From Pseudoalteromonas rubra (GTDB taxonomy: Bacteria; Pseudomonadota; Gammaproteobacteria; Enterobacterales; Alteromonadaceae): DNA of 64,000 nucleotides. The position numbers were made by a program, and so were the translations under genes. The stretch lies in the NCBI RefSeq assembly GCF_005887095.1, contig NZ_PNCI01000008.1, positions 186,001 to 250,000 on the forward strand. The letters are read 5' to 3'. Of this stretch, positions 41,318-49,825 are shown in pieces. Within the stretch, counting starts at the first letter, position 1; each line of letters begins with the position of its first letter. The notes under the pieces were generated by a model, which was not told the DNA's origin, searched no databases, and was given only the letters and a program-made list of their open reading frames with translations.

Positions 41318-42805
41318 TTATAACTCCGCTTCCCATACCACTTGCATTGACTCGCTATCCTGAGACGCCGGTTGTGGCGTTTCCAGGCCTAACATACGTG
41401 ACATCAACTCTGTAGCGGAAGCACTCTGAGGTGCATTTTTTGGGAAAGTGATCCCCAGCAATCTATTGCCTTCACGGTAAATAAGCTGAGGTTCAGAAAC
41501 AGAGGAATTCATCACTTCTTCCACCTTCTGAGCAAACCGAGAGGATTGCTGCGCAGCATGAACAAGCTCAACAGACCCAACGAGCAAAGGTGTTGTGATA
41601 ACGTTTTTTACTTGTGATGGCATAGTGTAGGTTTTAAGCTCTGATGTGAGATCTTTGGTGTCCAGCACTTTGATGGTGCCATCGCGTTGGAAAATATACA
41701 GACCACTGGTCAGCACCGCATTTGGCTCAGGTGCTGAGCTGAATAAACTAGATTTGCCAAACGAAGACGCTGCACTGTTGAGTAGAGTCTTATTGACTAA
41801 TACCGGTGCAGCGATGGTATTACTGTTAAATTGCCTCGAGCACCTTACATCGGAATTATTTATATCAACCTTGCAGGCCTTACCTTTCTCTCCCATCATA
41901 CTCACAGTGAAGTAAGCAAAACCGTCATTAAACACAGGCGCATTGGCTACAACCCCAGCAGTATTGAGCTCCCATTCTTTTTGCCAGGTAATATCTCTTT
42001 CGCCATGCTCTAGATGTATAACCTGACTTTTATATTTGAACAACCTTTCGTCGTGGGTTGCAAAATACAGGCTACCATTGTGTTCAATAATAGTTCGCTC
42101 TATCACATCCAGGCCCAGCTCCCGTAATGGTTGGGGATAACTGGATGGCAATGCTTGCTCAATAATGCGGGCCTCAGCGAGCGGAGAAACGACAAGCTCG
42201 CGCTGAATGCTTTGCCCACCAAAACCATAGGCTGTTAATTTATATTTAGTAACATGATTGGTACTTTGCGACAGCGACCTTAATGACGGTGACTTCATTG
42301 TCAGTGCAGGTGTTGTGTATTGGTCAACAGATTTGGTAACTGAAATCGCAGTTGCACCTGATAGCGACCAGTGCAACTGAAACACCTCTCCGGATTCAAC
42401 CTGACTGTTACTGGCGTAAAATGCCTGAACTTCCAGATCTGCATCGATCGTCACTGCATTTTGCTGCCACTGTGAACAACCATAGCGATGACATGACTTT
42501 ATTCGAAAAGGACCAGATTGAGCTGTGCTGGTAAAAGGCGTCAGGACCTTGTCATTCACCGTTCTCCATTGGCCATCCTGATAGTACTCAACTACGTAGT
42601 AGTCTGCATCCGAAACAGGTGTCCAAGCCAGTTGAGAGGCATCACCCGTTCGTTTAGTAGATAGCCGAACGATGTTCTCAGGCATCAATTCAATGGGAAT
42701 GACGGTTATGATTTTGCCAGCTCGAATAGGGGCATAAGCCTGCTCAAATGCGTTTAGCAGTGGCGAAAAGAACACTACACAACAAAATAGTCCTTTAAAG
42801 TTCAT
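41318..42805 (-). CDS. Secreted FN3/beta-propeller-like partner of the giant RHS protein
   Basis: A 495-residue protein starting at the ATG 42805 (MNFKGLFC), with a signal peptide of about 21 residues. A fibronectin-III-like domain (about 45-120) is recognisable from LAWTPVSDADYYVVEYYQDG. An Ig-like domain follows (about 125-210), then a region like PQQ/beta-propeller blades (about 220-400). Its architecture resembles the N-terminal third of the 3746-residue protein, and the two genes are one base apart, so they are surely co-translated. It might be a surface partner, chaperone or split N-terminal module. No enzyme motif is seen. A longer frame from 42844 would add 13 residues ahead of the signal peptide and is unlikely. 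Confidence 0.75.
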   Translation of the reverse strand: MNFKGLFCCVVFFSPLLNAFEQAYAPIRAGKIITVIPIELMPENIVRLSTKRTGDASQLAWTPVSDADYYVVEYYQDGQWRTVNDKVLTPFTSTAQSGPFRIKSCHRYGCSQWQQNAVTIDADLEVQAFYASNSQVESGEVFQLHWSLSGATAISVTKSVDQYTTPALTMKSPSLRSLSQSTNHVTKYKLTAYGFGGQSIQRELVVSPLAEARIIEQALPSSYPQPLRELGLDVIERTIIEHNGSLYFATHDERLFKYKSQVIHLEHGERDITWQKEWELNTAGVVANAPVFNDGFAYFTVSMMGEKGKACKVDINNSDVRCSRQFNSNTIAAPVLVNKTLLNSAASSFGKSSLFSSAPEPNAVLTSGLYIFQRDGTIKVLDTKDLTSELKTYTMPSQVKNVITTPLLVGSVELVHAAQQSSRFAQKVEEVMNSSVSEPQLIYREGNRLLGITFPKNAPQSASATELMSRMLGLETPQPASQDSESMQVVWEAEL

Positions 42806-42872
42806 CGTTAACCTATGTTTCTTAAACGGGAAATCGGCGCGCATAATACCATAATGACTACTTTATTCACAT

Positions 42873-42901
42873 ATAATATCCACCCTGGATTCATAAACCA
42901 A
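42873..42901 (-). promoter_or_regulatory. Candidate promoter of the RHS island operon
   Basis: On the minus strand, TTGGTT (42896-42901) and TATTAT (42873-42878) are separated by 17 bases. The predicted start gives a leader of about 60 bases before the 495-residue gene. The non-coding stretch 42806-43139 holds this promoter on its left and the alkaline phosphatase terminator on its right; nothing else was seen in it. Confidence 0.5.
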
Positions 42902-43052
42902 TAATTATTCTCAAAGCGCAAACTATATCTCTCAATACTCGAAGATCTAACAATATTACAAGTGTAAGTAAGCATTTCTCATGCACACAGACTCACCTTC
43001 ACCACACAGTTAAAGTGCTCTTTTTCGCTTATTAACGTTTATTTGGGTAAAA

Positions 43053-43080
43053 CAAAAAAGGCCACTGCAATGCAGTGGCC
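43053..43080 (-). terminator. Terminator of the alkaline phosphatase gene
   Basis: GGCCACTG and CAGTGGCC form a strong stem (43060-43080), followed on the minus strand by a run of six T. It lies about 60 bases after the phosphatase stop codon. Confidence 0.85.
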
Positions 43081-43139
43081 TAACAAGATCTCCAGATCTT
43101 ACATGTTTGTTATTATGGATTATCCTTAAAAGTCAGTAC

Positions 43140-44843
43140 TTACTCTGCGTCTTGCAGGCCCAGAGCTTTGATCATCTTAGTACCGATGTCGACATGGTGT
43201 TGCAGCGTAGAAAACTGCTCAGTCACGCCCGCCGGACCAAAGGCATAGACAGGTACTGGTGCCGCTGTATGCGTGCCAGTACCCCAAACTACGTTTTGTT
43301 GCTTCGCCACTACACGACCGATTTTTGCAGTAAAGTCTTCTGTGTCATATACATAGAAGTCTGAGAAATCTTCAAATTTAGGCAGTGGATAGTTGCTACT
43401 ATTCAGAGCATCTGAGGCATTCACTTTTGCAGCTTCTTCTAATGTCACTGTGTATGGCGTGTATTTCTCAATAGCCTCTTTCCATTGCTGATCTGTCGCA
43501 TCTGTGTAGTTGTAATCACCATTCACTTCACCCAGCACGTCGTAGAAGGTGCCTACTTGTCCATATAAAGTATCCAGAATGCCCAGCCCACCAAAGTTAA
43601 ACTTCGGCTTATATTCGGCGCCCTTCATGCCATCACCTGGCAACAACACGCCTTCTGGCTTGTTATGGCTTGAGTAACTAAAACCAAAGCTGCCGGTTTC
43701 ATGGTCAGCGGTGACCAAGACCAGCGTATCTGTACGATCTTTTGCCCACTCATGAACGGCTTCAACAGCTTCGTCGAACTTAAGCAGCTCGTTCAACATC
43801 CAGCCGGCATCATTCGCATGGCCTGCCCAGTCAATCTGGCCGCCTTCAATCATCAGGAAGAAACCGTCTTCATCTTTAGACAGGATATCCAGTGCTTTGA
43901 CCGTCATCTCTTTTAGAGACGGCTGCGTACAACTGTCATCGGCTTTACAGTCTCTGTAAGCAATGCCATCCGCCATACCTGAGTTGGCAAACAAACCAAG
44001 CAGTTTATCGCTATCCGTTTTAGCTAACTGTGCCTTATCAAACGCCAGTGTATAGCCATGCTTGTCTTTCGCTTCAACAACAACATTGCGGTCATCACTG
44101 CGCTTCGATTTTTTATAGACACTGGCAGGCATGCCCAGCTCTGCAAGTATTTGCTGATCCGCGGCATCTTCTTTAATATCAGATGGGATAAAGACGCGTG
44201 CACCACCAGAGAGCATGACATCGACCATACCGCTTTCTACCATTTCAACCGCAATTTCAGGCTCCAATGAGCGATGTGGTTGGTGTGCTGCAAAGGCCGC
44301 TGGCGTAGCGTGTGTTAAGCGAGTATCAGAGACCAGACCTGTCGCTTTGCCAGCTTTTTTCGCTTTCTCAAGAATAGTTTCGATAACGTAACCCTGGTCA
44401 TCCAGGCCAATCATCTCTGAGCCCGATGCTTTACCAGTCGCCAGCTGAGTTGCTGAACACGCAGAGTCAACAACCAGGCTGCCATTTGCACCATGAGGAG
44501 CATTCAGAGACAGACCCAAATGACCACCCGCAGCTAGCTTAGACAGTGCAGTTTGGTTGTTTTTAGTATTATATGTTGAGTTAGGTGCACGGCGAGCATA
44601 CTCTTCCAGTAAACCAACCTGCTGGGCACCCATACCGTCGCCAATCATCAGGATAACATTCTTAACCTGAGTCACGGCCGTCGGAGGCACTTCCACCTCT
44701 TTAATCACTTCGACTTCAACTTCTTTAACCACTTCTTTTGCAACTTCGACTTCCTTTACGACTTCAACCGTTCTGGTGTCATCATTGTTACATGCGGTCA
44801 ATAAGACGGCAGATACTGCCACTGCTAATAGCTTTTTATTCAT
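43140..44843 (-). CDS. Alkaline phosphatase (PhoA superfamily), lipoprotein
   Basis: A 567-residue phosphomonoesterase. A lipoprotein signal with lipobox LTAC puts the acylated Cys at 18. An unusual tether of alternating Val, Glu and Lys (about 26-52) separates the lipid anchor from the enzyme. The catalytic part begins with the metal-binding MIGDGMG (Asp69) and has the nucleophile region DSACSATQ with Ser127. Further metal-site motifs are EGGQIDWAGH and TADHETG, and HTAAPVPVYAFGP lies near the end. It probably releases phosphate from organic esters in the periplasm or at the cell surface. No clear Pho box was found upstream. A terminator follows. Confidence 0.93.
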   Translation of the reverse strand: MNKKLLAVAVSAVLLTACNNDDTRTVEVVKEVEVAKEVVKEVEVEVIKEVEVPPTAVTQVKNVILMIGDGMGAQQVGLLEEYARRAPNSTYNTKNNQTALSKLAAGGHLGLSLNAPHGANGSLVVDSACSATQLATGKASGSEMIGLDDQGYVIETILEKAKKAGKATGLVSDTRLTHATPAAFAAHQPHRSLEPEIAVEMVESGMVDVMLSGGARVFIPSDIKEDAADQQILAELGMPASVYKKSKRSDDRNVVVEAKDKHGYTLAFDKAQLAKTDSDKLLGLFANSGMADGIAYRDCKADDSCTQPSLKEMTVKALDILSKDEDGFFLMIEGGQIDWAGHANDAGWMLNELLKFDEAVEAVHEWAKDRTDTLVLVTADHETGSFGFSYSSHNKPEGVLLPGDGMKGAEYKPKFNFGGLGILDTLYGQVGTFYDVLGEVNGDYNYTDATDQQWKEAIEKYTPYTVTLEEAAKVNASDALNSSNYPLPKFEDFSDFYVYDTEDFTAKIGRVVAKQQNVVWGTGTHTAAPVPVYAFGPAGVTEQFSTLQHHVDIGTKMIKALGLQDAE

Positions 44844-44938
44844 TGTAGTGTTCCTAAAACGTAATCATCTGAGCCGCGGCACAGTTTAGGGACACTTGAT
44901 GACTTTTTTATTTCACCCGAGTGACACTTTTTGTTCGT

Positions 44939-46135
44939 CTACTGTTGTTTTTTAGTCAAAAAAGAGCCTGCAAGATGGCCGCTGACACCAAAAATAAAAA
45001 TACTCAGCAATACCGTTGCAGCGGTGATCTTCGTCAGTAGCAGGCTATACGCGAGATTGGAACCCAACAGCATCAGGCTCAGCACCACAGAGGCTAGTCC
45101 CTTTGGGCCAAACCAGGCCAGCGTCACCTGCGCCCGCCAGTCTAAACGGGTCGGCATAAGCAGCACCATAACAGGGATAAAACGAAACACCACAACAGCC
45201 AGCAGGGCATAAAGCCATATCTGCCATTCAAAAGTAGTAAATAACAGCACACTGGCACTGATCCCAAAGATGACCCACAGGATATAGGCTGCCAACTCTG
45301 CTATTTGCTCACTTTCCTCGATTAATTTGTCTTTAAAGGCATCGCGAAACCCATAGTCAAACAACAGGCCGCTGATAAACACTGCAATAAAACCACTTCC
45401 CCCCAGTAACTGAGTAAGTGAAAAGATAGCAATCGCAATGCCGATAAATAAAAACGGGCTACTTTTAGCGGCAAAAAAATGATGACGATAGGTCAACTTT
45501 ATCAGCCATACGGCGGTAATGGTTAACACTAATGCAACAGCAAGTGCAATCCCTACCTCCTGTAAAAACAGCATCAAAAGTGAGTGCCCTGAAGGCGCTT
45601 GCGTATGAAGACTGCTGCTTAATAAAAACAGAAACACAGGCACACACAAGCCATCATTCAGACCACTTTCGACATTGATGGCCTCACGAAGTTTCGCTGG
45701 TACTTGTTTATCCTGAATAAAGCTCTGACACAGCGCGGCATCAGTCGGTGTCAACATGATGGCCAGAATCAGCCCTGCCAACCAGGGCAGTGAGAGTAGC
45801 CAATGTGCCCCCAGTGCGGCCAGGCCCATAGTCAAAGGCAGCGCCAGCAGTAATAACAGGGGAAGTTGATAAGAATGTAGCAGCACTCTGAGCCGGGTTT
45901 TTGCAGCATCAGAGAAAAGAAAAATGGCCAGGATCAGCTCCACCAGCGGCAAAAACTCACGCAAGCTCTCCAGACGCAGCGACAGTGATCCCTGGAAGTA
46001 CCATCCCAACGCACAGCCAAACAGCACAAACCACATCGGCCCGGTAAACTCCGCCCGCTTCAGCTGGCGAATAGCAATGGAATACAAGAAAATAGCCAGC
46101 CCCAGCCAGGCCAGCACCAGATAAGCTTTTTCCAT
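44939..46135 (-). CDS. CPA1-type cation:proton antiporter
   Basis: A 398-residue polytopic membrane protein with about twelve hydrophobic segments. The motifs TPTDAAL and NVESGLNDG mark the ion-binding centre of the CPA1 (NhaP-like) Na+/H+ antiporters. The length is short and the cytoplasmic tail is nearly absent. It probably exchanges Na+ or K+ for protons at the inner membrane, useful in seawater. It is upstream of the alkaline phosphatase on the same strand with a 95-base gap, so co-transcription is possible. Ion specificity cannot be read from the sequence. Confidence 0.85.
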   Translation of the reverse strand: MEKAYLVLAWLGLAIFLYSIAIRQLKRAEFTGPMWFVLFGCALGWYFQGSLSLRLESLREFLPLVELILAIFLFSDAAKTRLRVLLHSYQLPLLLLLALPLTMGLAALGAHWLLSLPWLAGLILAIMLTPTDAALCQSFIQDKQVPAKLREAINVESGLNDGLCVPVFLFLLSSSLHTQAPSGHSLLMLFLQEVGIALAVALVLTITAVWLIKLTYRHHFFAAKSSPFLFIGIAIAIFSLTQLLGGSGFIAVFISGLLFDYGFRDAFKDKLIEESEQIAELAAYILWVIFGISASVLLFTTFEWQIWLYALLAVVVFRFIPVMVLLMPTRLDWRAQVTLAWFGPKGLASVVLSLMLLGSNLAYSLLLTKITAATVLLSIFIFGVSGHLAGSFLTKKQQ

Positions 46136-46220
46136 TTAACGCCTCCTTGGCCCTACCAGAACAAACATATGTGTTCAGTAATGTAGCGATGAAACTTAGG
46201 ATAATCAATTATCTGGTTCA

Positions 46221-46251
46221 TGTGTGTTCACCCAATATGAGTGAACACACA
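46221..46251. repeat. 11-bp perfect inverted repeat, possible operator
   Basis: TGTGTGTTCAC (46221-46231) and GTGAACACACA (46241-46251) face each other across nine bases. Neither side has a T run, so it is unlikely to be a terminator. It lies between the antiporter start and the small 53-codon frame. It may be a protein binding site or an RNA hairpin at the end of the small gene. Confidence 0.5.
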
Positions 46252-46264
46252 AAGCTGCCTATAC

Positions 46265-46426
46265 TCAGTTGGCGCGGCGGTACCAAAGTTCAATTAACTT
46301 ACCATCCCGTTTGCTTGCACTCAGAACAGGCAAACCAAACTCATCGAAAAGAAAATGCTCTTCAACATTGCCTTCTCCTTTTCTTATCCAAATGCCATCG
46401 TCATAGTGCGTCTCATAAGATGACAC
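46265..46426 (-). CDS. Possible 53-residue small protein or gene remnant
   Basis: A short frame on the minus strand with GTG at 46426 and TGA at 46265. The product has a protein-like composition: a polar start (SSYETHYDDGIWIRKGEG), an acidic and aromatic middle (HFLFDEFGLPVL) and the end LIELWYRRAN. No strong ribosome binding site precedes the GTG, and the frame is closed by a stop a few codons further up. It could be a real small gene or the 3' remnant of a longer one. No family is recognised. It is divergent from ppaC. Confidence 0.35.
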   Translation of the reverse strand: MSSYETHYDDGIWIRKGEGNVEEHFLFDEFGLPVLSASKRDGKLIELWYRRAN

Positions 46427-46484
46427 GACATGAAAAAGCTGCGATTAGCCCCGCTTATGCTGTTTTCTTGTGGTTAATTTTTGC

Positions 46485-46510
46485 TAGAATGGCTCCAAAT
46501 TTTTTTGGAG
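46485..46510 (+). promoter_or_regulatory. ppaC: ppaC extended -10 and hairpin over the ribosome binding site
   Basis: TGCTAGAAT forms an extended -10 (hexamer 46485-46490). Just after it, CTCCAAA (46493-46499) pairs perfectly with TTTGGAG (46504-46510) around four T. The right arm contains the GGAG ribosome binding site of ppaC. If transcription starts at or before 46493, the hairpin would hide the site and could tune translation. If it starts later, the left arm would be partly lost. Confidence 0.45.
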
Positions 46511-46518
46511 AACCGTCA

Positions 46519-47439
46519 ATGGCAATGTATGTAGTGGGACATAAGATCCCTGACTCAGATTCAATTTGTGGTGCAATTGCACTGGCTTACCTGAAAAACC
46601 AGATCGGTGAAGAAGCAATCCCAACCCGTTTGGGCGATGTCTCTCCTGAGACTCAGTTTATTCTGGACCGCTTTGGCTTTGAAGCGCCGGAGCTAAAACT
46701 GAGTTATGCGGGTGAAGAAGTCTATATCGTTGACCATACCGAAAAGACTCAAGCCCCGGATGACATCGATGAAGCAACGGTTGTCGGTGTGGTTGATCAC
46801 CATAAACTGGGTGACCTGACTACCTCAACACCGCTTGAATGCTGGATCCGTCCGGTTGGCTGTAGTAACACCATCATCAAAATGATGTATGACTTCTACG
46901 GCGTAGAGATCCCAAAAGGGATCGCAGGTCTGATGATGTGTGCCATCCTAAGCGATACCGTGATCTTTAAGTCACCAACTTGTACTACCGCGGACATTAA
47001 ATGTGTTGAAGCGCTGGCTGAAATTGCAGGCGTAGAGGACTTTAAAGCTCTGGGCATGGACATGTTCAAAGTAAAATCAGCGGTTGAAGGTACACCGGCA
47101 CGCGATCTGGTTATGCGTGACTTTAAAGACTTCAACATGAATGGCAACCTGGTTGGTATTGGCCAGCTGGAAGTGATTGACCTGTCTGTATTTGATGACA
47201 TCAAAGCCGACCTGGAAGCTGACATTGCTAAGCTGAAAGAAGAAGGCGGCCGTCACTCAGTATTACTGCTGCTGACCGATATCATGAAAGAGGGCTCACA
47301 AATGCTGATCGCATCTGACGACGAAAGCATTGTAGAAAAAGCCTACCAGGTCACCCCTGAAAATAGCCGGGTATGGCTGGATGGCGTACTGAGCCGTAAA
47401 AAGCAGGTCGTTCCGCCACTACAGGATGCATTTGCATAA
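46519..47439 (+). CDS. ppaC: Manganese-dependent (family II) inorganic pyrophosphatase
   Basis: The 306-residue cytoplasmic enzyme hydrolyses pyrophosphate to phosphate and so pulls biosynthetic reactions forward. It belongs to the DHH superfamily: GHKIPDSDS at the N-terminus, VDHTE, VDHHKLGD with the DHH triad, and the C-terminal substrate-binding SRKKQVVPPL are intact. The ATG at 46519 has GGAG eight bases upstream. A longer upstream reading has no family similarity and is rejected. Monocistronic with its own terminator. Confidence 0.95.
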   Translation: MAMYVVGHKIPDSDSICGAIALAYLKNQIGEEAIPTRLGDVSPETQFILDRFGFEAPELKLSYAGEEVYIVDHTEKTQAPDDIDEATVVGVVDHHKLGDLTTSTPLECWIRPVGCSNTIIKMMYDFYGVEIPKGIAGLMMCAILSDTVIFKSPTCTTADIKCVEALAEIAGVEDFKALGMDMFKVKSAVEGTPARDLVMRDFKDFNMNGNLVGIGQLEVIDLSVFDDIKADLEADIAKLKEEGGRHSVLLLLTDIMKEGSQMLIASDDESIVEKAYQVTPENSRVWLDGVLSRKKQVVPPLQDAFA

Positions 47440-47468
47440 TCCGCATTACTGTCGGTAACCCTAAATTA

Positions 47469-47494
47469 AGCCCTGATCATATCAGGGCTTTTTT
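47469..47494 (+). terminator. Terminator of ppaC
   Basis: AGCCCTGAT (47469-47477) and ATCAGGGCT (47481-47489) form a perfect nine-base stem with a three-base loop, followed by a T run. It lies between the convergent ppaC and DMT transporter genes. Confidence 0.88.
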
Positions 47495-47499
47495 GTTGC

Positions 47500-48402
47500 T
47501 TAGCTGTTGTGTACCGCTGACGGCGTCTCTTGTGACGCACTGCCGCGTTTGCCCTGATACTGGTAGACGAAAATCGCAAACATGATAATCGCCAGACTCA
47601 CGAGGATCCGTGAGTCAAATGCCTGATCCGTCACCAGATAAGACAGTAATACCCCAACGGTTGGTACCAGATAATTGCTGAACGAAGCAAATGCAGGCCC
47701 TTTACTCATGATCAATTGCATAAACAGAATATAGACCACACCACCACAGAACACACCGAGATAACCACTGGCAAGCAGCGCATCGACACTTATCTGTGTG
47801 ACATTAAGATCCGCAAACAGCATCGCTAACGGTAGCAACTGTAATGCGGAGAGAGCGATAACATCACGGGCAACTACAACCGGATGCAAATGCTCAAGCT
47901 TTTTCACCAGAATTAAGCTCAGTGCAAAGCTCAGTGCTGCGATAAAGATGGCCGCGGCACCGACAAACTGGGATGCAGATTGCGCCTGCAGCTGAGGTAA
48001 AAACAGATAAAGCAAACCGGCAAAACCAATTAATCCGCACAGTATGCCTTTGACGCTGAAATCGCTGTCCTTCAGCAACAAAGGCGCCAGCAAAATCGTC
48101 AGCAACGGATTCATACCTGTGATGACAGCAGCGTGAGACGCCGCCGTCGTTTGCTGGCCCCAGGCGACCAGTAAGAAGGGTAAAGTGGCTTCCAGCAATC
48201 CAATCACAAACAGCAATCGCCAGTGACCTGGCTCACGCTTTAAGCCCAGAAAATAGCAAGCAACAATCAGCACCAGTGCGCCAATGGTGGAGCGCAATGC
48301 TGCGATCCACAAAGCTGGCATGCTCTCAAGGGCAATGGCGTTAAAAATATACTGGGATCCCCACAGAAAACCACACGCCACTAACATAATCATATATTTC
48401 AT
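47500..48402 (-). CDS. DMT-superfamily (EamA) transporter
   Basis: A 300-residue inner-membrane protein with ten hydrophobic segments and two EamA repeats (about 4-135 and 150-285). The ATG at 48402 has AAAAGGAG upstream at good spacing. Members export metabolites or amino acids; the substrate is unknown here. It is the last of four same-strand genes after the MDR oxidoreductase, secreted protein and amidase, with gaps of only 12-13 bases to its upstream neighbours. It may export a product of that set. Confidence 0.85.
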   Translation of the reverse strand: MKYMIMLVACGFLWGSQYIFNAIALESMPALWIAALRSTIGALVLIVACYFLGLKREPGHWRLLFVIGLLEATLPFLLVAWGQQTTAASHAAVITGMNPLLTILLAPLLLKDSDFSVKGILCGLIGFAGLLYLFLPQLQAQSASQFVGAAAIFIAALSFALSLILVKKLEHLHPVVVARDVIALSALQLLPLAMLFADLNVTQISVDALLASGYLGVFCGGVVYILFMQLIMSKGPAFASFSNYLVPTVGVLLSYLVTDQAFDSRILVSLAIIMFAIFVYQYQGKRGSASQETPSAVHNS

Positions 48403-48414
48403 CAAAGACTCCTT

Positions 48415-49812
48415 TTATTTATTGGTTGCGTCCGATTGAGAAAAGGCACGCTCCAGTACCGATGCAACCGCCAGCACCTGATGCTCACACCACAGCTGCC
48501 CAACCACCTGTACCCCAATCGGCAAACCGTTATTATCTTCTCCAATACAAACAGTTGCCACAGGTTGGCCACTTAAGCTGTAAGCCATAGTAAAGGTGTA
48601 GTTGTCGATCTGTCTTACTGAGTGTCCGTGGGCTTGTGCCGTTGTGGCACTGACCGGGCACAAAGTGATTGGATAACGCTGGCTAAAGGCCTGCATTGCG
48701 AAATTGTACTGATCCCACTCACGCAGTCGGCCACGCAATTCAGTGACCGTCAGCTGACAAGACGATGCAGACTCCAAAAAGGCCTCAAACAGGGGTGACA
48801 ATGCTTTGCTCCCCATTAATTTCGCCCCCTGATACCAGCTTTGCCCGCCATCAGCACCAAAAGCAATCATCTCGAGAGCCAGCGACTTAACCTTATTCAG
48901 GCATGCCGGCGCGTCATTGGTCACTGAGCCAACAAACGGGGCAAGTGTATCGACAGCACGTCGCAATGCCTGCCCGATCTCCGGCTGAACTTCGCACCAG
49001 CCATTATTTTCATACCAGGCTACATCCAGCGTCGAGATATCGCAGCGCTGATAATCCTGTACGGGCACAGGCATCGTATTCGGGTCAATGCCATCTGGCC
49101 CGGCAATGATCTCCAACAGTAACGCCACGTCATCAATGTAACGACCCATAGGCCCATAAGACGCTGACCTTACGTGCAGACTGGCCCCTTCCATGGGCAC
49201 CCGTCCGGTTTGTGGTAAACGACCTTGTGTGACTTTTAGCCCGGCAATGCCCACCATGCTGGCAGGAACACGGACACTGCCCATAGAATCTGAACCGAGT
49301 CCGGCTGGCGAACATCCCGATGCAATAGCAGCCGCTTCACCCCCACTGCTGCCACCAGGTGATAGTTGCGAGTCAAGTGGATGATTGGTTCGGCCATAGA
49401 TCAGGTTATCCGTCTCGAACGCCATCAGTAATTCAGGCACATTGGTAATGCCCAGAATAATGGCTCCTTGCGCTTTAACCCGCGCAACTATGGTGGCATC
49501 TTCTTCGGCCACAAACCCCGTCAGACCCTCCGTCCCCATGGTGCAGGGGAAACCGGCGACCTTACACATGTCTTTGACTGTCATGGGCACACCATGCAGA
49601 CGACCCAGTGGTGCGCCACTACGTACCTTTTCGTCCGCGGCTTGTGCCTGTGCAATCAGGTCTTCGACCCGGGCCACCTGAACAATGGCATTCACTTCGC
49701 CATTATGTTTTGAAATCATATCCAGATAATGACGCACCAGCGCTTCACTTGATAGCGCACCAGACGCTATCAAGTCAGCCTGAGTGCGCAATGATAAAGT
49801 TGCAATATCCAC
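48415..49812 (-). CDS. Amidase-signature family hydrolase
   Basis: A 465-residue enzyme of the amidase signature family. The Ser-cisSer-Lys triad is complete: Lys80 (MTVKDM), cis-Ser155 in GGSSGGEAA, and nucleophile Ser179 in SDSMGSVRVP, with the usual 24-residue spacing between the serines. It starts at a GTG with GGAGG five bases upstream. It is cytoplasmic, with no signal peptide. Such enzymes cleave diverse amides, including fatty acid amides; the substrate cannot be read. It lies 13 bases after the secreted 321-residue protein and 12 bases before the transporter, so it is co-transcribed. Confidence 0.9.
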   Translation of the reverse strand: MDIATLSLRTQADLIASGALSSEALVRHYLDMISKHNGEVNAIVQVARVEDLIAQAQAADEKVRSGAPLGRLHGVPMTVKDMCKVAGFPCTMGTEGLTGFVAEEDATIVARVKAQGAIILGITNVPELLMAFETDNLIYGRTNHPLDSQLSPGGSSGGEAAAIASGCSPAGLGSDSMGSVRVPASMVGIAGLKVTQGRLPQTGRVPMEGASLHVRSASYGPMGRYIDDVALLLEIIAGPDGIDPNTMPVPVQDYQRCDISTLDVAWYENNGWCEVQPEIGQALRRAVDTLAPFVGSVTNDAPACLNKVKSLALEMIAFGADGGQSWYQGAKLMGSKALSPLFEAFLESASSCQLTVTELRGRLREWDQYNFAMQAFSQRYPITLCPVSATTAQAHGHSVRQIDNYTFTMAYSLSGQPVATVCIGEDNNGLPIGVQVVGQLWCEHQVLAVASVLERAFSQSDATNK

Positions 49813-49825
49813 TCAGACCTCCGGC

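Noticed and set aside
44844..44938. Pho box ahead of the alkaline phosphatase
   Set aside because: No pair of CTGTCAT-like repeats at 11-base spacing was found.
46147..46518. N-terminal extension of ppaC by about 120 codons
   Set aside because: The family starts at MAMYVVGHKIPDSDS, a good ribosome binding site precedes the ATG at 46519, and the extension has no protein-like pattern.
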